NCBI GenBank assembly: GCA_001872285.1
Contig: MNXU01000002.1
Coordinates: 45,341-109,340, forward strand
Direction: 5' to 3'
Source of the DNA: Betaproteobacteria bacterium CG2_30_68_42
GTDB taxonomy: Bacteria; Pseudomonadota; Gammaproteobacteria; Burkholderiales; Rhodocyclaceae
Length of the DNA stretch: 64,000 bases
The notes beneath the pieces are model-generated. The model made no database searches and had not been told where the DNA came from. It saw only the letters and a list, made by a program, of their open reading frames with translations. The stretch's first letter is position 1. Each line of letters begins with the position of its first letter. A program made the position numbers and the translations under genes. Shown here one piece after another: positions 46,474 through 54,281 of this stretch.

Positions 46474-47796
46474 ATGAAGCTTACCAAGACGGCCCTGATC
46501 GGGCTTGGCATCGCCGGCGCCCTGGGCGCCTCTCCCGTCCTCGCGGCCGACCAGTATGTCGGCATGCCGAGTTACCGGGTCGGCCCCTACGCTGCAGGCG
46601 GTTCGGGCATCTTCGGAGGGATGATCGACTACTTCCAGATGATCAACGCGCGCGACGGCGGCGTGAATGGCGTCAAGCTCACCTGGGAGGAATGCGAGAC
46701 CGAGTACAACAACGCACGCGGTGTCGAGTGCTACGAGCGAATGAAGAAGAACGGGCCGACCGGCAACACGGTCTTCCACCCGCTCTCGACCGGCATCACC
46801 TACTCCGTCATCGACAGGGCCACTGCCGACAGGATCCCGGTGATCTCTGTCGGTTACGGCCGCACGGACGCGAGCGACGGCCGCGTGTTTCCCTACATCT
46901 TCCCGCTGATCACGAACTACTGGTCGCAGAACACGGTCAAGATCAAGTTCATCGGCATGAAGGAAGGCGGGATGGACAAGCTGAAGGGCAAGAAGATCGT
47001 GAACCTCTATCACGACTCGGCCTACGGCAAGGAGACCATTCCGGTGCTCGATGTCCAGGCCAAGATGTACGGCTTCACGGTCACCCATCTCGCCGTCGCC
47101 CACCCAGGCAACGAGCAGCAGTCCCAGTGGCTCCAGATCCGCCAGATCAAGCCCGACTGGGTGATCCTGCGCGGCTGGGGGGTGATGAATCCGACTGCGC
47201 TCAAGACCGCGGCCAAGGTCGGATTCCCGCGCAACAAGGTGCTGGGCGTCTGGTGGAGCGGTGCGGAGGAGGACGTGATCCCGGCGGGTAGCGCGGCGAC
47301 CGGCTACATCGCGGCAGGCTTCAACGTCTCGGGCACGAACTATCCCGTGATGAAGGACATCCAGAAGTATGTCGTCGCCAAGGGCAAGAGCAACATGGAG
47401 GACAAGTCGCGGGTCGGCAGCGCCTACTACAACCGGGGCGTGGTGCACGGCATCCTGACGGTGGAGGCGATCCGCAACGCCCAGGAGAAGTTCGGCAAGG
47501 GCAAGTCGATCACCGGCGAGCAGATGCGCTGGGGCATCGAGAACCTCGACCTCGACGACAAGAAGATCAAGGCCCTGGGCGCGACCGGATTCCTGCCGCC
47601 GCTGCACGTGAGCTGCTCGAATCACGAAGGCTCCGGACTGGTCAAGTTCCAGCGATGGGACGGCAAGCAGTGGAAGGTCATCACCGACTGGATCCAGTCC
47701 GACCAGAAGATCGTGCGGCCGATGGTCGAGGAATCCGCGGCTAAGTACGCCAAGGAAAAGGGGCTCAAGCTGCGCGACTGCAGCAAGGAAGGGTGA
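46474..47796 (+). CDS. Periplasmic substrate-binding protein of the Liv-type transporter
   Basis: This 440-residue LivK/LivJ-type binding protein has a clean signal peptide (MKLTKTALIGLGIAGALG, cut after VLA) and a mature part of about 416 residues with type I fold features (GPYAAGGSGIFGGMIDYFQM, then LTWEECETEYNN). The ATG at 46474 is chosen because GAGGAGG lies 6 bases before it. It lies between livM and livF in the same direction; the ligand is probably an organic acid activated by the adjacent CoA ligases. Confidence 0.9.
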   Translation: MKLTKTALIGLGIAGALGASPVLAADQYVGMPSYRVGPYAAGGSGIFGGMIDYFQMINARDGGVNGVKLTWEECETEYNNARGVECYERMKKNGPTGNTVFHPLSTGITYSVIDRATADRIPVISVGYGRTDASDGRVFPYIFPLITNYWSQNTVKIKFIGMKEGGMDKLKGKKIVNLYHDSAYGKETIPVLDVQAKMYGFTVTHLAVAHPGNEQQSQWLQIRQIKPDWVILRGWGVMNPTALKTAAKVGFPRNKVLGVWWSGAEEDVIPAGSAATGYIAAGFNVSGTNYPVMKDIQKYVVAKGKSNMEDKSRVGSAYYNRGVVHGILTVEAIRNAQEKFGKGKSITGEQMRWGIENLDLDDKKIKALGATGFLPPLHVSCSNHEGSGLVKFQRWDGKQWKVITDWIQSDQKIVRPMVEESAAKYAKEKGLKLRDCSKEG

Positions 47797-47801
47797 CAAA
47801 A

Positions 47802-47846
47802 CGGTTGCGGGTTCCGGGTTTCGAGTCGAACCCGGCCCCGCAACCG
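47802..47846 (+). promoter_or_regulatory. Strong stem-loop between binding-protein gene and livF
   Basis: Two stems of 10 and 7 bp (CGGTTGCGGG with CCCGCAACCG, CCGGGTT with AACCCGG) stack around an 8-base loop, starting 5 bases after the stop codon. There is no T-run. Such structures protect the abundant binding-protein mRNA or reduce read-through to downstream genes. Confidence 0.55.
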
Positions 47847-47851
47847 AACAC

Positions 47852-47880
47852 CTAAAATCTAAAACCTAAAACCTAAAACC
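47852..47880 (+). repeat. Tandem heptamer CTAAAAC/T, four copies, before livF
   Basis: CTAAAAT then three CTAAAAC units run to within one base of the livF start codon, in place of a ribosome site. The AT-rich stretch stands out against the GC-rich surroundings. It could vary in copy number by slippage. Confidence 0.75.
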
Positions 47881-47881
47881 A

Positions 47882-48712
47882 ATGCCCCCCGCCCCGGCGC
47901 TCGCGGTCCAGACGGCCGCGCCGTACCTGAACATCAACAACATCGAGGTCATCTACGACCACGTCATTCTCGTGCTCAAGGGGGTGTCGCTGCAGGTCGA
48001 GCAGGGGAAGATCGTTGCGCTGCTGGGTGCCAACGGGGCCGGAAAGACCACGACGCTCAAGGCGGTCTCCAATCTTTTGCACGCGGAGCGTGGCGATGTC
48101 ACCAAGGGCAGCATCGAGTTCGCCGGCAAGCGGGTGGACCGCCTGACCCCCGCTCAGCTCGTGAAGATGGGCGTGGTGCAGGTCATGGAAGGCCGGCACT
48201 GTTTCCAGCACCTGACGGTCGAGGAGAATCTGCTGACCGGCGCATACACGTGCCGGGGCGGCCACACGCGGCAGGACCTCGAAAAGGTTTATACGTATTT
48301 TCCCCGGATCAAGCAGCGGCGCACTTCGCTGGCCGGCTACACCTCGGGTGGCGAGCAGCAGATGACCGCGATCGGCCGCGCGCTGATGGCGCGTCCCAAG
48401 ATGATTCTGCTCGACGAACCTTCGATGGGTCTCGCGCCGCAGATCGTCGAGGAGATCTTCGAGATCGTGCGCGACCTGAACCAGCGCGAAGGGGTGAGTT
48501 TCCTGCTCGCCGAGCAGAACACCATGGTCGCGCTGCGCTACGCCGACTTCGGCTACATCCTGGAAACGGGGCGTGTCGTCATGGAAGGTGCCGCAGCGGA
48601 GCTCGCGAACAACGAGGACGTCAAGGAGTTCTACCTCGGCCTTTCGTCCGCCGGACGGAAGAACTTTCGGGACGTCAAGCACTACCGGCGCCGCAAGCGC
48701 TGGCTCGCCTGA
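47882..48712 (+). CDS. livF: LivF-type ABC ATPase
   Basis: This 276-residue ATPase has Walker A GANGAGKTTTLKAVSNLL, signature TSGGEQQMTAIGRALM and Walker B MILLDEPSMGLAP, standard for LivF. The N-terminus has about 15 extra Pro/Ala-rich residues before the usual start. No Shine-Dalgarno sequence is visible: the bases before the ATG are the heptamer repeats. It completes the transporter. Confidence 0.93.
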   Translation: MPPAPALAVQTAAPYLNINNIEVIYDHVILVLKGVSLQVEQGKIVALLGANGAGKTTTLKAVSNLLHAERGDVTKGSIEFAGKRVDRLTPAQLVKMGVVQVMEGRHCFQHLTVEENLLTGAYTCRGGHTRQDLEKVYTYFPRIKQRRTSLAGYTSGGEQQMTAIGRALMARPKMILLDEPSMGLAPQIVEEIFEIVRDLNQREGVSFLLAEQNTMVALRYADFGYILETGRVVMEGAAAELANNEDVKEFYLGLSSAGRKNFRDVKHYRRRKRWLA

Positions 48713-48791
48713 GCGCCGCCGGGCGATCCGCGCAGCCCGGACTCGGCCTCGCCGGCCCGCGGTTGGATCACGAACGCCTCCCTTTCCGATC

Positions 48792-50027
48792 ATGACCCAC
48801 TACGACAGTTCCGAGACGCGCGATCCGCGCGAGCGCGAGCGCGCGCTCATGGCGCGGTTGCCCGGGCAGGTTGCCCATGCCGTGGCGCACACCGCGGCCT
48901 ATGCCCGGCTGCTGGCGGATTTCGATCCGCGATCCGTGAATTCGCGCGAGGCGCTCTCCACGCTGCCGGTCGTCCGGAAGAGCGAACTGCTCGACTTGCA
49001 GAAGGCGGCGCGCCCGTTCGGGGGATTCGCGGCGACGACCTGGGGGCCGGGCTGCGCGCGCGTGTTCGCCTCGCCCGGCCCGCTCTACGAGCCGGAAGGC
49101 GCGCGCAAGGACTACTGGAGGCTCGCACGCGCGCTGTATGCCGCAGGGTTCCGCAGCGGGGATCTGATCCACAACACCTTCTCCTACCACTTCACACCGG
49201 CCGGTTCCATGATGGAGACGGCGGCGCATGCGCTGGGATGCACCGTGTTCGCCGGGGGCGTCGGCCAGACCGAGCAGCAGGTTCAGGCGATGGGCGACCT
49301 GCGCCCGCGGGGTTACGTCGGCACGCCGTCGTTCCTGCGCATCCTGCTGGAGAAGGCGGACGACATGGGAGTGCGCGTCGACAGTCTGCGCAAGGCGCTG
49401 GCCTCGGGCGAGGCGTTCCCGCGCAGCCTGTGCGAGTGGCTGCGCGCGCGCGGCATCGATGCGTACCAGGCCTATGCGACGGCCGACCTCGGACTCATCG
49501 CCTACGAGAGCCCCGCGCGCGAGGGGCTGGTGGTGGATGAGGATGTCATCGTCGAGATCGTTCGTCCGGGAACCGGCGAGCCGCTGCCCGAGGGCGAGGC
49601 CGGCGAGGTGGTGGTCACGAGCTTCAATCCCGACTATCCGCTGATCCGTTTTGGCACCGGAGACCTCTCCGCGGTCCTGCCGGGCGCCTCCCCCTGCGGC
49701 CGGACCAACGTCCGCCTCAAGGGCTGGCTCGGGCGCGCCGACCAGACCACCAAGGTCAAGGGCATGTTCGTCCATCCGTCCCAGGTGGCTGCGGTGCTCA
49801 AGCGCCACGGCGAGGTTGTCAAGGTGCGGCTGGTCGTCGACAATGCCACCGGCGCCGACCGGATGACCCTGCGCTGCGAAGCGGACGCCGGTTCGGATGC
49901 GCTCGCGCAGGCGCTCGCCGCAACCCTGCGCGAGCTCACCAAGCTGCGCGGCGAGATCGCTTTCTGCGCGCGCGGCAGCCTGCCGAACGACGGCAAGCTG
50001 ATCGAGGACTCGCGCCAGTACGACTGA
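48792..50027 (+). CDS. PaaK-like phenylacetate-CoA ligase family protein
   Basis: This 411-residue adenylate-forming enzyme is of the PaaK branch: no classical YTSGTTG motif but the PaaK-type SPGPLYEP, YATADLGLIAYES and a C-terminal LKGWLGRADQTTKVKGMFVHP. It activates an aromatic or related acid to its CoA ester. It lies 79 bases after livF in the same direction, the third CoA ligase of the region. Confidence 0.82.
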   Translation: MTHYDSSETRDPRERERALMARLPGQVAHAVAHTAAYARLLADFDPRSVNSREALSTLPVVRKSELLDLQKAARPFGGFAATTWGPGCARVFASPGPLYEPEGARKDYWRLARALYAAGFRSGDLIHNTFSYHFTPAGSMMETAAHALGCTVFAGGVGQTEQQVQAMGDLRPRGYVGTPSFLRILLEKADDMGVRVDSLRKALASGEAFPRSLCEWLRARGIDAYQAYATADLGLIAYESPAREGLVVDEDVIVEIVRPGTGEPLPEGEAGEVVVTSFNPDYPLIRFGTGDLSAVLPGASPCGRTNVRLKGWLGRADQTTKVKGMFVHPSQVAAVLKRHGEVVKVRLVVDNATGADRMTLRCEADAGSDALAQALAATLRELTKLRGEIAFCARGSLPNDGKLIEDSRQYD

Positions 50028-50043
50028 AGGACGTCAGGGAGAG

Positions 50044-50190
50044 GGGGTCAGTTCTTTACTTTATAGTCCGGGATGTCCGTGAGACTCCCGAGGCGGGTCG
50101 GTTTAGCCTCCAGCATCATTGCTCCATTGACGGAGGCTGGACTATAAAGTAAAGAACTGACCCCGTGTTTTCCTTGACCCCGTGTTTTCC
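50044..50190 (+). repeat. MITE-like element with 26-bp perfect inverted repeats
   Basis: 50044-50069 and 50139-50164 are perfect 26-bp inverted repeats beginning GGGGTCAGTTCTTTACTTTA. Inside are further pairs (AGCCTCC 50105-50111 with GGAGGCT 50132-50138). The last 16 bases from TGACCCC to TTTTCC occur twice in a row (50158-50173, 50175-50190). No coding capacity. It looks like a mobilisable REP/MITE-type repeat placed just before the ribosome site of the next gene. Confidence 0.75.
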
Positions 50191-50201
50191 CGGAGGCGTT
50201 G

Positions 50202-50927
50202 ATGAAACCGGTCGTGTTGCTGGTCGAACCGATGCTGGAGGATGCCGAGAGCATCGGCCGTCATCTCGCCGCGATCGGGCTGTATCCCGCGCTCGCCCGC
50301 GACGGGCAGCGGGCGCTGGCGCTGGTGCGCTCCATCGGACCGGCATTGATCGTCGCCAGCCAGGGTCTGCCGGACGGATCCGGATTCCGCCTCGCGGCGC
50401 AACTCGCGCGCGAGCCGGCGGCGGCCGGAGTGGCCATCGTGCTCCTGGGCCGCTCCGCCGATCCGGCCACCCGCGCATGGGCGCAGCGGGCCGGCGCGGC
50501 CGAATACCTTTCCAAGGATCTTCCGGACCTGGCCGCGCGGCTCGCCGACGTCGCGCTGCGGCACCTCGCCCCGCGCAGCCCGGATGCGCCGGGCGAGCTC
50601 GATCCGGGGGTACTCGCGAAGATCCGGGTGCTCGCCCGCGAGTTCGCCGACGATCCCTATCTCAACGAGGCGGGCAAGAGCGCAGTCCTGGTCGCCGAGC
50701 TGGCGTCCGTGAGCAACCTCGCCGCGGTGCGCGGCGCCGTGCTCGACTGGCGCGGCCAGCCGGTCGAGGCGGAGCACGAGTGGCTGCGCGCGCGCGATGC
50801 GGTCATCATCGACCCCTCAGTGCGGCGGCTGTGGCCGCGCATCGTCGGCTGGCCCGGTTACGACGACGTGGCTGTCATTTCGGCAGCGATGCCGCTGCAT
50901 GCGCAGTACGTGGAGGAGTCCCGGTGA
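50202..50927 (+). CDS. Pseudo-receiver protein of unknown function
   Basis: This 241-residue protein starts with a receiver-like domain (residues 1-115: VVLLVEPMLEDAESIG ... LPDGSGFRLA ... EYLSKDLP). The phosphorylated Asp is replaced by Ser53 (VASQGLPDG) and the acidic pocket is reduced to one Glu (VEP), while the Lys near 105 stays, so it cannot be phosphorylated in the usual way. Residues 120-241 show no family I recognise. GGAGG precedes the ATG. It overlaps the racemase-like gene downstream (GTGA). Confidence 0.75.
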   Translation: MKPVVLLVEPMLEDAESIGRHLAAIGLYPALARDGQRALALVRSIGPALIVASQGLPDGSGFRLAAQLAREPAAAGVAIVLLGRSADPATRAWAQRAGAAEYLSKDLPDLAARLADVALRHLAPRSPDAPGELDPGVLAKIRVLAREFADDPYLNEAGKSAVLVAELASVSNLAAVRGAVLDWRGQPVEAEHEWLRARDAVIIDPSVRRLWPRIVGWPGYDDVAVISAAMPLHAQYVEESR

Positions 50928-52108
50928 CCCCGGCCGCATCCCCTCGCGCGAAGCCGCTTGCCGGGCTGCGCGTCATCGACCTCACCCGCCTGCTGCCCGG
51001 GCCGATGGCGAGCCTGCAACTGGCCGACCTGGGCGCCGACGTGATCAAGATCGAGGACCGGGGCGCGGGCGACTCTGCCCGCACGCTGGGCGCGCGAGGC
51101 GGCGAGACGGCGCCGCTGTTCCGCCTGCTCAACCGCAACAAGCGCGCGCTGCGCCTGGACCTCAAGAAGGCGGCCGGCGCCGGGGTGCTGCTGCGACTCG
51201 CACACGATGCGGATGTGCTGATCGAGAGTTTCCGGCCCGGCGTGATGGACCGTCTCGGGCTTGGCTACGCGGTGCTCGCCGCGGAGAACCCGCGCCTGGT
51301 GTATTGCGCGATCAGCGGCTACGGTGCGCGGGGCGCGTGGGCGCAGCGCGCGGGTCACGACATCAACTACCTCGGGCTTGCGGGTGTGCTGGACCAGATC
51401 GGCGCGGCGGGCGGGCCCCCGGTGGTCCCGAACTTCCAGATCGCCGACCTGCTCGGCGGCGCGGCGGCGGCAGTGTCCGGCATCCTCGCCGCGGCTCTCG
51501 ATGCACGATCGAGCGGGCGCGGCCGCTTCGTCGATGTCTCGATGACCGATGCCGTGCTCTCGCAGGCCGTGTTCGCGCTCTGCGGTCTGCTCGCGCGCGG
51601 GACGAGTCCGCCGCGCGGGGGCGATACGCTCTCCGGCGGCGTGCCCTGCTACGGCGTCTACGAGACCGCGGACGGCCGTTACCTCGCGGTCGGCGCGCTC
51701 GAGCGCAAGTTCTGGTCGCGGCTGTGCGAGGCGCTCGGCCGGCCGGATCTCGAAGCCTTCCACCTCGAGGGCGGCGAGCGCGGCGCGTTCGCGCGCGCCG
51801 AACTGGCGGCGGTGTTCCGCGCGCACCCGCTCGCGCACTGGACGTCGCTCCTTGAGGGCGTCGATTGCTGTGTCACTCCGGTTCTCAAGATCGAAGAGGC
51901 GATGCGGGAGGCGCACTTCCGGGAGCGCGGCACCGTCTTCGAGGCGGACGGCATGCTCCAGCTCGGGCCCCCGTTCCGGCTCTCGGACTTCGAGTTCGAT
52001 GCATCGCGCGCGGCGCCCGCGGCGGGCGCCGATTCCGATGCGGTCCTGGGCGAAGCCGGATACGAACCGGAGGAGATCGCGCACCTGCGCGAGATCGAGG
52101 TCATCTAG
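50924..52108 (+). CDS. CaiB/BaiF CoA-transferase family protein, alpha-methylacyl-CoA racemase-like
   Basis: This 394-residue protein has the family start LAGLRVIDLTRLLPGPMASLQLADLGADVIK, IESFRPGVMDRLGLGY and the racemase-type active-site residues His and Asp in GHDINYLGLAG and NFQIADLLGG. Alpha-methylacyl-CoA racemases epimerise 2-methylacyl-CoA esters for beta-oxidation, which fits a cluster of CoA ligases and IcmF. The GTG start overlaps the pseudo-receiver stop. Confidence 0.88.
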   Translation: MTPAASPRAKPLAGLRVIDLTRLLPGPMASLQLADLGADVIKIEDRGAGDSARTLGARGGETAPLFRLLNRNKRALRLDLKKAAGAGVLLRLAHDADVLIESFRPGVMDRLGLGYAVLAAENPRLVYCAISGYGARGAWAQRAGHDINYLGLAGVLDQIGAAGGPPVVPNFQIADLLGGAAAAVSGILAAALDARSSGRGRFVDVSMTDAVLSQAVFALCGLLARGTSPPRGGDTLSGGVPCYGVYETADGRYLAVGALERKFWSRLCEALGRPDLEAFHLEGGERGAFARAELAAVFRAHPLAHWTSLLEGVDCCVTPVLKIEEAMREAHFRERGTVFEADGMLQLGPPFRLSDFEFDASRAAPAAGADSDAVLGEAGYEPEEIAHLREIEVI

Positions 52109-52142
52109 CCTCGAATCCCCGGAGCCGGCATCCGGTTCGGCC

Positions 52143-52178
52143 TTGACATGCTCGCCATCATGTACATAGAATGTACAT
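52143..52178 (+). promoter_or_regulatory. Strong promoter with paired ATGTACAT operators
   Basis: TTGACA (52143-52148) and TAGAAT (52167-52172) with an 18-base spacer form a near-consensus promoter. ATGTACATAGAATGTACAT (52160-52178) places two identical 8-bp palindromes around the -10 box, so bound protein would block transcription. Autoregulation by the downstream ribbon-helix-helix-like protein is likely. Confidence 0.75.
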
Positions 52179-52202
52179 CGCTGGGACAGGAGGAGGATGA
52201 AG

Positions 52203-52493
52203 ATGCCCGGAGCCATCGCCAGGATCGTCGTGCAGGCCACCCCGGCCGAGAAGAAAGCCATCACCGCCAAGGCCAGGCGCCTGGGAATCCCGGTATCGGA
52301 ATTGATGCGGCGCGGCGCCCAGGGGTACAGCACGCGGGAATCCGAAGGGGAGCTGGGCGCCCTGGCGGATGCCGCGAAGCGGGCAGCCGAACGCTCGGGA
52401 GCGGCCATAGAGGGCGCGCTTGCCTACATTGATGCCAGCAACAAGCGCATCGCCAAAATGGAAGCGCAGCATTCGATCCGCAAGGCCGGATGA
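52203..52493 (+). CDS. Small ribbon-helix-helix-like protein, probable autoregulator
   Basis: This 96-residue protein begins AIARIVVQATPAEKKAITAK and continues RRLGIPVSELMRRGAQGY. The strand-helix-helix pattern matches ribbon-helix-helix DNA-binding domains; the second half is a charged helix. The ATG at 52203 is favoured by AGGAGG 6 bases upstream; an ATG at 52197 is also possible. Two palindromes over its promoter fit an RHH dimer. It overlaps the next small gene (ATGA). Not a known antitoxin family as far as I can tell. Confidence 0.7.
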   Translation: MPGAIARIVVQATPAEKKAITAKARRLGIPVSELMRRGAQGYSTRESEGELGALADAAKRAAERSGAAIEGALAYIDASNKRIAKMEAQHSIRKAG

Positions 52494-52681
52494 TGGGTCT
52501 CAGCGAACGCATCTGGGCGGCATTGACCGCCATGGTGAAGCTGGAAGACAAGGTGAGCCGGCAGGCGGAAGCCCTCAAGGCCCAGCAGGAAAAGATAGAG
52601 AACCTGACCGGACGCGTGATCAGGCTCGAGGCGCAGTTCGAGTTGCTGACTGCCGCCGCGATGGTCAGGAAACTTCGCTGA
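52490..52681 (+). CDS. Small coiled-coil protein
   Basis: This 63-residue protein is almost entirely one amphipathic helix (KLEDKVSRQAEALKAQQEKI, then ENLTGRVIRLEAQFELL), a likely coiled coil or oligomerisation helix. It starts inside the stop of the RHH-like gene. No signal peptide and no known family. It could be a partner that modulates the RHH-like protein, or a toxin-like peptide; neither can be shown here. Confidence 0.65.
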   Translation: MMGLSERIWAALTAMVKLEDKVSRQAEALKAQQEKIENLTGRVIRLEAQFELLTAAAMVRKLR

Positions 52682-52762
52682 TCAGGCCTCCGCTGCCTGT
52701 TCCACCGGCTTGCGCGCCATGGCGGGATGGCGGATCGCGAGGGTTCGATTCCGGCCGCCGGG

Positions 52763-53857
52763 TCACAGGAACAGCGTCAGCACTCCCGTATAGCCGTAGA
52801 GATGGTCACGCGAGATCTCGCCATTGGCGAAGAAGCCGGCGAGCGGAATGTCGCCGAATGCCGCGCGGATGAGCTTCGGCTCCGTGGCGTCCTCCTCGAA
52901 GGTATTGCCGCCGCGCCCGAGGCAGGAGACGTAAAGCGCGGCTTGCGGGGCTGCGCGCAGCGAAGCCTTGAGGGAGGCGAGCGCCCGGTGCATGTCCTCG
53001 AGCGCGGCGCCGGGATCGCGGCGGCAGAACAGCAGGCTCGCGCCCGCCTCGACCTCTTCGTCGATCGCGATCATGCCGCTTTGCGGGTCGAGCGCGACGA
53101 TGTTTCGCACGGTGTAGTCGTCGGCCTCGCTTCCGCTCACCGGGATGCCGACCAGCACCCGCGCGGCCGCCTCGCGCAGGTTGGCGGCGAGCTCAGGGCC
53201 GGCCGCCGCCTTGAATGCGTCGAGGGCGGGACGGGAGTCCAGTGTGACGATGATGTTGCCCTCGGCACGGGTGACGAGATGGCGGCCGGGCAGGGCCGCG
53301 CAGCCCTGGGTCAGCCTCGTGGCGACCGGCACCGCCGGCGAAAAGGCGACGCCCGAGATCCCGCCGCTGACGACGCCGTCGGCGATCTGCACCACCCGGG
53401 CGCGCGAGCTGGACAACCCGCCAGTGACGAAGCCGCTCGACACCTTGCCAGCCATGTCGGCGATGAGATCGGTCATGTCCGGCGTCGCCGGATCGGCATG
53501 CACGACCGCGAAATACGGCTGATGCAGGCTGCTGCCCGACAGCGGCTGCCGGCCCGAAAACACGTGGAAGCTCTCCGGCGGAAAGCGGCCCACCATGACG
53601 CTGACCGCACCCTGGTCGATGGCGGCGGCACCACGGCCGCACACGCCCACCGCGACCGAGCCGACCCAGTGCGCGATGCCGGTTCCGGCGCGCAGGCGCG
53701 CGACGAGCGCCTCCGCGTGCAGGCTGAGGCGGTCGGAGAAATACACGAAGCCGAGATTCGCCTCCGGCGGAACGACGAGCCGTTCGAGGCACGCGGAGGC
53801 CGCCGCCAGCGCTTCCTCGGACAGGGCGAACGCACTCGCGAAGGCGGGCGTGCTCAC
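52763..53857 (-). CDS. FIST-domain sensory protein (NosP-like)
   Basis: This 364-residue protein has an N-terminal FIST domain (VPPEANLGFVYFSDRL ... GTGIAHWVGSVAVGVCG) and a C-terminal FIST_C domain (DDYTVRNIVALDPQSGMIAI ... LYVSCLGRGGNTFEED ... LAGFFANGEISRDHLYGYTGVLTLFL). FIST proteins sense small ligands; the NosP subgroup binds heme and NO and works with hybrid kinases. The GTG start overlaps the phaM stop (GTGA). A hybrid kinase and LuxR regulator lie just upstream on the same strand. Whether it binds heme cannot be read from sequence. Confidence 0.85.
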   Translation of the reverse strand: MSTPAFASAFALSEEALAAASACLERLVVPPEANLGFVYFSDRLSLHAEALVARLRAGTGIAHWVGSVAVGVCGRGAAAIDQGAVSVMVGRFPPESFHVFSGRQPLSGSSLHQPYFAVVHADPATPDMTDLIADMAGKVSSGFVTGGLSSSRARVVQIADGVVSGGISGVAFSPAVPVATRLTQGCAALPGRHLVTRAEGNIIVTLDSRPALDAFKAAAGPELAANLREAAARVLVGIPVSGSEADDYTVRNIVALDPQSGMIAIDEEVEAGASLLFCRRDPGAALEDMHRALASLKASLRAAPQAALYVSCLGRGGNTFEEDATEPKLIRAAFGDIPLAGFFANGEISRDHLYGYTGVLTLFL

Positions 53858-54213
53858 TTGCCTGCGGGTTTCTTCCCGGATCGGGCGGCATTCCCGCCCG
53901 GGGCTGCCGGCGGGGTCGGCTGGAGGAGGGGCCAGGGCCACGGCTGCGTACCCGGCTTCGCGCCGCCGGTCTCGCCCATCGCCTTCATCGCGGCCAGGGT
54001 GTTGCGCTGCATTTCGAGCGCCTGAATGCTCATCTGCAACATGCCGAGGTTCGTCTTGAGCCAGCCTTCCACCGCACGCAGGTCGGTAATGCGCTTGTCC
54101 AGTTCGGCGACATCGAGAGTTGGCGTGACCATCCCCGGCATCGGCACGCCCATGGCCGACCACAGCCCCTTCATGAATTCGAGCGGATCGGGAATCTGCG
54201 ATTCGGATGTCAT
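53854..54213 (-). CDS. phaM: PhaM-type polyhydroxyalkanoate granule-associated protein
   Basis: This 119-residue protein has the PhaM core DPLEFMKGLWSAMGVPMPGM, then TLDVAELDKRITDLRAVEGWLKTNLGMLQMSIQALEMQ, and a Pro/Lys-rich C-terminus (ARSGKKPAGK) that in PhaM of Ralstonia contacts DNA. PhaM activates PHA synthase and distributes granules at division. AAGGAGCAATCC precedes the ATG. It overlaps the FIST gene, an unusual partnership. Confidence 0.9.
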   Translation of the reverse strand: MTSESQIPDPLEFMKGLWSAMGVPMPGMVTPTLDVAELDKRITDLRAVEGWLKTNLGMLQMSIQALEMQRNTLAAMKAMGETGGAKPGTQPWPWPLLQPTPPAAPGGNAARSGKKPAGK

Positions 54214-54281
54214 GGATTGCTCCTTGCGGGATGGCGATGCCATCTTACCGCAATCGTCACGCGCGGCGGCGGGAACGCACG

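Noticed and set aside
47852..47880. CRISPR or telomere-like array
   Set aside because: Only four 7-base units without spacers; treated as a simple tandem repeat.
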